This document shows positions 6,098 through 11,190 of a DNA stretch of 20,319 bases, in pieces. The stretch is from positions 1 through 20,319 of the IMG/VR virus record IMGVR_UViG_3300020020_000179; one strand, given 5' to 3'. Positions within the stretch are counted from its first letter, which is position 1; every line of letters begins with the position of its first letter. The position numbers and the translations under genes are program-made. Under the pieces are notes generated by a model. That model was not told the DNA's origin. It saw only the letters and a program-made list of their open reading frames with translations, and ran no database searches. The DNA is from a virus.

Positions 6098-6122
6098 CCC
6101 ATCCCTGTATTAATGATAAAAT
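6094..6122 (+). promoter_or_regulatory. Sigma70-type promoter of the lysis region
   Basis: TTGACC (6094-6099), 17-nt spacer, TAAAAT (6117-6122). The -35 contains the TGA stop of the JAMM gene, and the -10 lies in a short palindrome (TGAT-AAA-ATCA, 6114-6124). Expected +1 is about 6129, leaving an 18-nt leader with GAGGAAAGG before ATG 6147. It likely starts the transcript for the small gene at 6147 and the endolysin/holin genes behind it. Confidence 0.7.
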
Positions 6123-6146
6123 CACTCCGAGGAAAGGCGAGAACTC

Positions 6147-6398
6147 ATGACAGGAACTACTCGCGACGAGGCTAGAGCTCAGATCGAGGGCGACCTTAAG
6201 CGGTGGAAGGCAGAGGGTATTGTAGATCCGATGATCTGCTCTTATACCGATGCCAATGCTGATACCATGCCTGATATCTGGGGTTTGGATGTTTTCGGTA
6301 AGATCGAACTTCGTCCCGATGCCACAATTGCAGACACAGTTAGTGTTTCAGATGGTACAGGCCTTGAGGATCCCAAGACGGAGGCTCCCAATGGTTGA
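6147..6398 (+). CDS. Hypothetical protein upstream of endolysin (83 aa)
   Basis: ATG 6147 is preceded by GAGGAAAGGCGAG. The 83-residue product is acidic, with an N-terminal helix (TRDEARAQIEGDLKRWKAEG) followed by a Pro/Asp-rich part (DADTMPDIWGLDVFGK-like order). No Cys, TM segment or recognised motif is seen. It is the first gene behind the promoter at 6094 and overlaps the endolysin start by 8 nt, so the two are likely translated together. Function unknown. Confidence 0.6.
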   Translation: MTGTTRDEARAQIEGDLKRWKAEGIVDPMICSYTDANADTMPDIWGLDVFGKIELRPDATIADTVSVSDGTGLEDPKTEAPNG

Positions 6399-7194
6399 TA
6401 TCGTCTACATCGATGGCGAGAAATTTACGCCTGAGATGGCCTACTGGTTTAACCTCATGGCTGCAGACTTCCTTCGGGATACCGGCTGTGAACTTCATGC
6501 TTCTAGTGCCCTGCGCTTTAGTTGGGAACAAGAGGCAATTTTTCGGGAGAGATATGTCCCGATCTGGGAAGTCAATGGCCGCAGGGTTTATGACTACCGA
6601 TGGTGGGATGGGGTTCAGTGGGCTCGCATCTCTTCGGCAGGTACGGTAGCAGTACCTCGTACCTCAAACCATGAATTCGAAGTTACTGGAGTTGGCGCAG
6701 TCGATGTCTATGACTCGGGCGGCGATGCTGGGGTTTCAGTTCGTGGTACTGCCCGATCCAATTGGATGGAACGATGGGCATCTGGTTACCACTTCGACAA
6801 TGAGGGTATGAGCTTCGGTGAGGCATGGCACAAGCGCTTCACTGGCAACCTCTTCGCAAGTCGGCCTGACTGGGCTGGCGGGGGAGCAGTTCCCCTACCA
6901 ATACAAAAGGAAGTTGAAGAAATGAGCGGTGTTCTTTACGGAATCAACAATGCGGATAGCCCAACGGCGCCGGGTAACTACTGGGCACTCGCAGGTACCA
7001 GTCCCGGTACTCCGGCAAACTGGCTTGAAATCTCAGACTCTGCCCTGGCAAATCAGTTGGCAGCAAACACGAAGAGTGGTAACTACATCTTCCTGAGTCG
7101 GGGTACTTGGGATCTCTGGAAGAAGGCATACCTCTCGCCGCTGTCCACGGATGAGATCGAGGCAGTACCCCCGGCTACGCCCCCAAAAGCCTGA
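6391..7194 (+). CDS. Endolysin, zero-frame product: M15-type peptidoglycan peptidase
   Basis: ATG 6391 is chosen over the in-frame ATG 6250 because GGAGG precedes it by 6 nt. The 267-residue product has an M15 (VanY / D-Ala-D-Ala carboxypeptidase or L-Ala-D-Glu endopeptidase type) domain at about residues 30-155. Probable zinc ligands are His94 in TSNHEF, Asp105 in GAVDVYD and His147 in EAWH; the spacing of the first pair is a few residues longer than the usual SxHxxGxAxD. A second segment from about residue 178 is Trp/Ala/Gly-rich, then a Pro-rich linker ends at TGA. No wall-binding domain is in this frame. The linker codons contain the slippery heptamer CCCAAAA, so a -1 shift would join it to the next reading frame. 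An internal ATG at 6922 with AAAGGAAG upstream may give a shorter product. Confidence 0.8.
   Translation: MVDIVYIDGEKFTPEMAYWFNLMAADFLRDTGCELHASSALRFSWEQEAIFRERYVPIWEVNGRRVYDYRWWDGVQWARISSAGTVAVPRTSNHEFEVTGVGAVDVYDSGGDAGVSVRGTARSNWMERWASGYHFDNEGMSFGEAWHKRFTGNLFASRPDWAGGGAVPLPIQKEVEEMSGVLYGINNADSPTAPGNYWALAGTSPGTPANWLEISDSALANQLAANTKSGNYIFLSRGTWDLWKKAYLSPLSTDEIEAVPPATPPKA
6922..6924 (+). promoter_or_regulatory. Possible internal translation start inside the endolysin
   Basis: An in-frame ATG begins MSGVLYGINNADSP, exactly where the M15 domain's basic/Pro linker ends. AAAAGGAAG (6905-6913) precedes it by about 9 nt. Initiation here would give an endolysin fragment lacking the peptidase, as known for some dual-start endolysins that make a separate wall-binding subunit. 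Confidence 0.35.
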
Positions 7195-7235
7195 ACCTTC
7201 CTGTCTACCCGGCTCCAGTAGAGCCGACAGGGGGG
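7182..7235 (+). promoter_or_regulatory. Programmed -1 ribosomal frameshift signal (slippery heptamer plus stem-loop)
   Basis: In the endolysin frame the codons are C|CCA|AAA (7182-7188), the canonical X XXY YYZ heptamer. The spacer 7189-7195 holds the TGA stop. A stem-loop follows: 7196-7204 pairs with 7227-7235 (two G-T wobbles), a 5-nt bulge at 7205-7209, then CGGCTC (7210-7215) pairs with GAGCCG (7221-7226) around a 5-nt loop. A 7-nt spacer is in the usual 5-9 nt range. After slippage, reading continues AAA-AGC-CTG-AAC into the frame ending at 8039. A natural or assembly one-base deletion in the nearby C runs is the main alternative. Confidence 0.7.
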
Positions 7236-8039
7236 TGGCCGACTACGGGTGGGAACAGCAGTTCAAGCTCCGACGAGAAGGTGCAGACCGAACTCAAGCG
7301 CTTGGGCTTCTACAACGGACCGATCGACGGTGACTTCGGTGCTAACTCGATCCGTGGTGTCTGGATGTATCAGCAGACTCGATGGCTCATGGAAGATGGC
7401 GACTGGGGTTATACCACCAACCAGTACGCATTCCCTCCTGAGGGGGCGGTTTTCTGTATCGACTTCTCGTTCAACCGTTTTGCCGGAGAGTGGCTTGCTC
7501 AGCGCGGAGTCAACGGTGCGGGGCGTTACTCGTATGGAGCGACGTACGACGGCGGCAAGACTGGCAAGGGCATCAACAAGGCCGAGTTCGACGACCTCAC
7601 CGCGCATGGTGTTCCGCCGTGGTATAGCTATGAGACCGATCACACTGACCCGATCAGTGGTTTCGAAACCGGAGTGCGCCATGCCAAGGACAATGCCAAG
7701 TGGCGAGAGCTGTACGGCTTGCCCCGGCAGATCACGTACTACAACTGGGACACTGACTACATTCCATCACAGCACCGTCAGCTTCTGCTCGATGGTCTAC
7801 GTGGCGCGATCAGCGTTGATGGTCCAGAGTGGGTCGGTCTGTATGGGGAGTATGACGCTATCAAGGATGCGTTCGACGCTGGTCTGATTGTATCTGGCTG
7901 GCAGACGTACGGGTGGTCCACGCATCCGGATACGAGGCTCATTCAATGGGATCCGCGCGCTAAGTACCGCCAGTGGTCAAACGCCCAGTGGGATAACATG
8001 GTAGACTTCTGCTGGAACATGACGGGAGTAGCAGTATGA
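7188..8039 (+). CDS. Endolysin, -1 frame part: peptidoglycan-binding domain and DUF1906-like glycosidase domain
   Basis: This frame is open from 7155 to TGA 8039. No ATG lies near its start; GTG 7281 is the first conventional start, but it has no good ribosome-binding site and would begin inside a domain. The upstream codons read as a Pro/Gly/Ser linker (VYPAPVEPTGGWPTTGGNSS), continuing the Pro-rich end of the peptidase frame. Next comes a PG_binding_1-like motif (KVQTELKRLGFYNGPIDGDF), then about 190 residues resembling DUF1906 / Rv2525c-like GH25-type domains (FCIDFSFNRFAGEW, GKGINKAEFDDLTAHGVPPW, SYETDH). If fused by frameshift the full endolysin is about 549 residues: M15, linker, wall-binding, glycosidase-like. 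Sugar hydrolysis is inferred from family likeness. Confidence 0.75.
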   Translation, partial: SLNLPVYPAPVEPTGGWPTTGGNSSSSSDEKVQTELKRLGFYNGPIDGDFGANSIRGVWMYQQTRWLMEDGDWGYTTNQYAFPPEGAVFCIDFSFNRFAGEWLAQRGVNGAGRYSYGATYDGGKTGKGINKAEFDDLTAHGVPPWYSYETDHTDPISGFETGVRHAKDNAKWRELYGLPRQITYYNWDTDYIPSQHRQLLLDGLRGAISVDGPEWVGLYGEYDAIKDAFDAGLIVSGWQTYGWSTHPDTRLIQWDPRAKYRQWSNAQWDNMVDFCWNMTGVAV

Positions 8040-8614
8040 CGAAAGAAGATCCCACCGGGTCTAGTCAGGGGCCGTCCACCGATCGGCATGGTGCTCCGGT
8101 GGTCGACCCGACAAAAAACGTACTCGATCTGGTCGAGGCGGCTGTGGACGCTCTCAAGGAATCGCTGAAAGCGGGGTTCGAGCGTCAGGACGACCTTCGT
8201 GCCCTGGAATCGACACATTTCAGGGAACTGCTGAATGAGAAGGTCGGCGCGATGGAGATCCAGTTTGGTCTCGTTGAACGTCAGCGAGTCGAGCAGAAGA
8301 AAGACACGAAGGATGCTGTCGACGCGGCGCTCGCGGCGGCGAAGGAGGCTGTGAAGGAGCAGACGACTGCATCCGGTCTGTCGATCACGAAGTCCGAGAC
8401 CGCCACCGCTGAACAGCTCAAGCAGCTGTCCACGACCTTCACCACCGCGATCAACGGGCTCACCCAACTGCAGAACGATATCAAGACTCGCGTGGAGCGG
8501 ATCGAGAACATCAAGCAGGGTGGGCGGGAAGTATTCAGCGGGATCTACGCGGTGGCTGGGTTCCTGGGTGTCGTAGTCCTGATCCTGGGTGCGGTTATCG
8601 CATTCGCGCCATGA
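8036..8614 (+). CDS. Coiled-coil protein with C-terminal TM helix (lysis cassette)
   Basis: ATG 8036 overlaps the endolysin stop (ATGA) with GGGAG upstream. The 192-residue product has a Pro/Ser/Gly-rich N-terminus, a long helical coiled-coil region (about 28-160, Ala/Glu/Lys/Gln-rich with heptad spacing) and one C-terminal TM helix (IYAVAGFLGVVVLILGAVIA). Actinophage lysis cassettes often carry this kind of protein next to endolysin and holin, where it may act as a holin-like, antiholin or spanin-like factor. Codons are notably G/C-ending compared with the genes upstream. Topology is read from sequence; the role is inferred from location. Confidence 0.7.
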   Translation: MTKEDPTGSSQGPSTDRHGAPVVDPTKNVLDLVEAAVDALKESLKAGFERQDDLRALESTHFRELLNEKVGAMEIQFGLVERQRVEQKKDTKDAVDAALAAAKEAVKEQTTASGLSITKSETATAEQLKQLSTTFTTAINGLTQLQNDIKTRVERIENIKQGGREVFSGIYAVAGFLGVVVLILGAVIAFAP

Positions 8615-8994
8615 TGATCCTGATGCTGGTGGGAGCGGTCAGTGGCGCGGTGTCGCTGAACCTCGGACTGTGGATCCCGGTCGGCATCGCCATCATCGCG
8701 GCGGTCGCCTCGATCGTCAACAGCGAGCGGGCGCGGCGGAGCATCCTGCAGGCACACCGTGAGCCGAGTTGGGCCGAGCTGCACGCTCGACTGCGTGATG
8801 TGGAAACTCGGTGCAAGTCTCTCGAGGACACGAACGCCCTTGAAATGGGTGCGGTGGCACGGATCTTTCGCCGGATCGCCCAGCAGTGGCACACTGAGGA
8901 TGGTCCAGATATCGATCCCGCTGACTTGAAGATCATTAGCGATGTGGTTCCCGCGAAGTGGATGCGTCGACCACATCTACCCCCTCAAGCATGA
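8611..8994 (+). CDS. Membrane protein of lysis cassette (127 aa)
   Basis: ATG 8611 overlaps the preceding stop (ATGATGA context) and has no ribosome-binding site of its own, so translation is probably coupled. The first 37 residues form one or two TM helices (MMILMLVGAVSGAVSLNLGL, then a second hydrophobic run to about residue 37). A charged helical cytoplasmic-type tail follows (RARRSILQAHREPSWAELHA) with a Trp/His/Asp-rich C-terminus. It is candidate second holin, antiholin or membrane-anchored tail factor. GC content is very high locally (about 72% in the 60 bases from 8701). Confidence 0.6.
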   Translation: MMILMLVGAVSGAVSLNLGLWIPVGIAIIAAVASIVNSERARRSILQAHREPSWAELHARLRDVETRCKSLEDTNALEMGAVARIFRRIAQQWHTEDGPDIDPADLKIISDVVPAKWMRRPHLPPQA

Positions 8995-9029
8995 AAGAAC
9001 CCTCGGCCGAAGTGGTCGAGGACGCCTAA
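8991..9029 (+). CDS. Possible 12-codon minigene
   Basis: ATG 8991 overlaps the stop of the upstream membrane-protein gene (ATGA), as real starts in this genome often do. It encodes MKEPSAEVVEDA and stops at TAA 9027-9029. It lies just before the holin gene and contains a GC-rich hairpin (9001-9021). It could be a translated leader for the holin, or the ATGA could be chance. Small acidic peptide; no family. Confidence 0.25.
   Translation: MKEPSAEVVEDA
9001..9021 (+). other. GC-rich stem-loop upstream of holin
   Basis: CCTCGGCC (9001-9008) pairs with GGTCGAGG (9014-9021) with one G-T wobble around GAAGT. No U-run follows, so it is not a standard terminator. It may slow, process or attenuate the transcript between the two membrane-protein genes. 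Confidence 0.4.
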
Positions 9030-9044
9030 CAAAGGAAACGGATA

Positions 9045-9536
9045 ATGGATAACAGAGTTCTGACTCCCATTCTGACGGTTGTTCTTCTGTCAGTTGGTTT
9101 CTTCCAGGTCTCGATCAGCGATGGTGAGTTCACCACCCTCGAGAAGTGGCAGCTTGCTGCTCTCTTCGTGGGTGCCGTCGTCACATACATCGGCAAGATT
9201 CTGCCCGGTCCCTGGCCAGGTCTGCTCAAGGTTGCTGGTGCAGTAATTGGTGCTGCTCTGGCTGCGATTATCACTTGGGTAATCTCAGGAACTGCTTTCG
9301 ATACCAACATGTTCACTATCGTCATCCTTGCCGCGCTGAACGCGTTCGCTGCTCAGATCGGTGTTGATGCTCGAGTGACAGATGCGAAGGTTGCTCTGGC
9401 TGATCCGATAGTAACTCATGAGGAAGCCGTCGCTGCTGACAAGACCGCAGTCGCTGCTGCGATTAATCATGGTGCTCTTGAGGTAGTTCAGGATTCAGCT
9501 CCGGCGACCGACGAAGGTTTTACCCCGCACGTCTAA
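9045..9536 (+). CDS. Holin
   Basis: ATG 9045 is preceded by AAAGGAAACGG. The 163-residue product has hydrophobic segments at about residues 5-23, 40-50, 62-82 and 87-105, consistent with three or four TM helices. A long soluble Ala/Asp/Glu-rich C-terminal tail ends FTPHV. Holins permeabilise the inner membrane to time lysis. Small size, multiple TM segments and position directly after the endolysin support the call. The run of Ala-rich helices resembles actinophage holins. No alternative start is better placed. It is the last gene before a long inverted repeat that probably ends the lysis unit. Confidence 0.75.
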   Translation: MDNRVLTPILTVVLLSVGFFQVSISDGEFTTLEKWQLAALFVGAVVTYIGKILPGPWPGLLKVAGAVIGAALAAIITWVISGTAFDTNMFTIVILAALNAFAAQIGVDARVTDAKVALADPIVTHEEAVAADKTAVAAAINHGALEVVQDSAPATDEGFTPHV

Positions 9537-9546
9537 GCAGGGTGTG

Positions 9547-9591
9547 GACTATATCACTGGCAAGTTCGTCCTGCTTCTCAGTGATATAGTC
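9547..9591 (+). terminator. 13-bp perfect inverted repeat, probable terminator with embedded -10 element
   Basis: GACTATATCACTG (9547-9559) and CAGTGATATAGTC (9579-9591) pair perfectly over 13 bp around a 19-nt loop, followed by TTTAGG. This lies between holin and the tail genes, where a terminator is expected, but the U-run is short and the stem is AT-rich. The right arm also reads TGATATAGT, an extended -10 like that of the promoter at 4420. It may therefore end one transcript and start the next (+1 about 9597), or be an operator. Confidence 0.5.
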
Positions 9592-9631
9592 TTTAGGTAC
9601 TAGCCTCGGAATCTCACAAAGGAGTAATACA

Positions 9632-10012
9632 ATGGCTGGACTTACCCAGGCACTGCAGCAGTCAGTGCTTGACAGTGCGACGTTGTTCCCAACTTCGGGA
9701 GCCACTGACCACATCGGATATTCAACAAACGGCTCTTCGGAGTCGACGGCAGTGATCGGCGCACGTACTCCGATTGGTGCCACGGGATGGGCAGCGGCAA
9801 CTGCTGCAACGCCTTCCGTCAAGGCCAACAATGCAGTGATTACTTCGGCCGCAGCCGTCGGCGCAGGTACTATCACTCACGTTGCCGACTTCTCCGCGCT
9901 TACAGCGGGTACTCAGAAGACTGACTGGCAGGCACTGGCTGCATCGAAGACGCTCGCCATCTCGGACGTTATCCAGTTTGCCATTGGTGCCATCGTCATT
10001 ACGCTCGACTAG
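9632..10012 (+). CDS. Tail-fibre-like structural protein (126 aa)
   Basis: ATG 9632 has CAAAGGAGTAA 5-6 nt upstream, a strong ribosome-binding site. The 126-residue product is Ala/Thr/Ser-rich with little charge and an alternating beta pattern. Its layout matches small actinophage 'tail fibre' proteins: a SATLFPTSGATDHIGYS start, a TITHVADFSA centre, and a C-terminal GD-x-IQF-x-IG-x-IV-type strand ending VITLD. It would form part of the virion's host-contact apparatus. It is the first gene of the tail/receptor group after the inverted repeat. Family assignment is by recall of pattern, not a search. Confidence 0.55.
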   Translation: MAGLTQALQQSVLDSATLFPTSGATDHIGYSTNGSSESTAVIGARTPIGATGWAAATAATPSVKANNAVITSAAAVGAGTITHVADFSALTAGTQKTDWQALAASKTLAISDVIQFAIGAIVITLD

Positions 10013-10026
10013 TTCGGGGGTAGGCC

Positions 10027-10632
10027 ATGGGCTACACCATTCCGACAGCTGTAGAGGGCTCCGGTGCTCCAGCAGCAGAGTTCAATGCTGCTCGTGATGC
10101 GATTCTGGATTTGGATGTTCGTGCGCTCGCTCATGGATCGACTCAGTATATTCCCGCGGTCGGGCAGTCATTCTCATCTAGCTTTTGGTTTTCTTCTACA
10201 ACGACCACTTTGCGTTCTCAGGCAGATACTGCTTTGCCAATCCTCATTCCAGAGGCTATTGGGGTAGATCGAGCCTCGTTCAGCATTACGGTTGGTGCGA
10301 CGGTGAACACAGTGGCTGAGTTGAGTCTAAGAACCCTAGATAGTGATTTCTCCTGGATTGATGTAGGCGCAGATTTGGCCACGGGTATCCCGCTTGATAC
10401 GCCTGGAACGATCAATGTTGATTTCACTGAAATTGAGCTTCCTCCAGGTATCTGGGGCTTTTGTCTACACCAGACGGGATCATACGATACCACATTCCGG
10501 TGTCAGGCTGGGAAGTTGGTGGGCCCCGGCATCGGCATCGCTGGCTCGTTCACTCAGGTCGGATTCCCAGTAAACACCAACACCGGCGTCACCGTTGCCA
10601 TTCCCTTCCTTCGCCTTCGGAGGTCTTCATGA
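10027..10632 (+). CDS. Beta-rich virion/tail protein (201 aa)
   Basis: ATG 10027 follows GGGGGTAGG. The 201-residue product has a short N-terminal segment (MGYTIPTAVEGSGAPAAEFN) that resembles the start of phage appendage proteins. A beta-sandwich-like body follows, rich in Thr, Ser, Gly and Phe, with aromatic strands (PPGIWGFCLHQTGSYDT) and ending PFLRLRRSS. No TM segment or catalytic motif is seen. Position between a tail-fibre-like gene and a carbohydrate-binding gene supports a tail or tail-fibre role. Exact function unknown. Confidence 0.55.
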   Translation: MGYTIPTAVEGSGAPAAEFNAARDAILDLDVRALAHGSTQYIPAVGQSFSSSFWFSSTTTTLRSQADTALPILIPEAIGVDRASFSITVGATVNTVAELSLRTLDSDFSWIDVGADLATGIPLDTPGTINVDFTEIELPPGIWGFCLHQTGSYDTTFRCQAGKLVGPGIGIAGSFTQVGFPVNTNTGVTVAIPFLRLRRSS

Positions 10633-11168
10633 TCTTGGTCTATAGCTCGACTGGTGTACTTCGCGAGAAGTGGGATCATGTTGCTCAGGTAGTCACGTTT
10701 TATGATACAAGTGGAGTACAAACAAGTCAGCAGGGTTATACAGCTGAAGAGAAGATATGGGGAGATGAGGAGTTGGCTGATCAGGCACGGTGGGAAGAAT
10801 CTGTTCGCATGTCGGAGGCAGAAGAGGCTCTTATCAAGGCATCGATAGAGCTTGCTCCCGCACCTACCACTAGTGGTGCATGGGCTCAACCGACCGGTGC
10901 TCAAGATGCTTATGCCAAAGAGTCAGTTGTTGAGCATGCAGGTAAGACCTGGGTTAGTCTGACTCCGTTCAATGTCTGGGAACCAGGAGTCTCATCCTGG
11001 CGCGAGCAAGTTGCTGAGGGGTATCCCGCCTGGATTCAGCCTACTGGTGCTCAGGATGCATATCCTATGAATGCTCGAGTCAGCCATAACGGTCAGGACT
11101 GGGAGAACACGGGCTCGGATGCAAACGTATGGGAACCGGGCGTCTTTGGCTGGGTAGTCATCCCCTAA
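10629..11168 (+). CDS. Tail protein with duplicated CBM5/12-like carbohydrate-binding motif
   Basis: The frame is open from 10461, but ATG 10629 is chosen because GGAGG lies 5-6 nt upstream and the ATG overlaps the preceding stop. The 179-residue product has an N-terminal charged region (1-80). Two copies of a chitin-binding (ChtBD3/CBM5/12)-like unit follow at about residues 84-126 and 134-179. Both begin AW-x-QPTGAQDAY, have HAGK or HNGQ plus Trp in the middle and end VWEPG-x-x-x-W. Trp and Tyr in such domains stack on sugar rings. Likely role is binding of host cell-wall or capsule glycans. Confidence 0.7.
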   Translation: MILVYSSTGVLREKWDHVAQVVTFYDTSGVQTSQQGYTAEEKIWGDEELADQARWEESVRMSEAEEALIKASIELAPAPTTSGAWAQPTGAQDAYAKESVVEHAGKTWVSLTPFNVWEPGVSSWREQVAEGYPAWIQPTGAQDAYPMNARVSHNGQDWENTGSDANVWEPGVFGWVVIP

Positions 11169-11190
11169 CTCGGAAGGGCGGTGATTCGAT

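Noticed and set aside
8976-8994. CCCCC run near the end of the 8611 gene as a frameshift site into the 12-codon frame
   Set aside because: The codons A|CCC|CCT do not fit a slippery heptamer, and ATGA overlap explains the arrangement more simply.
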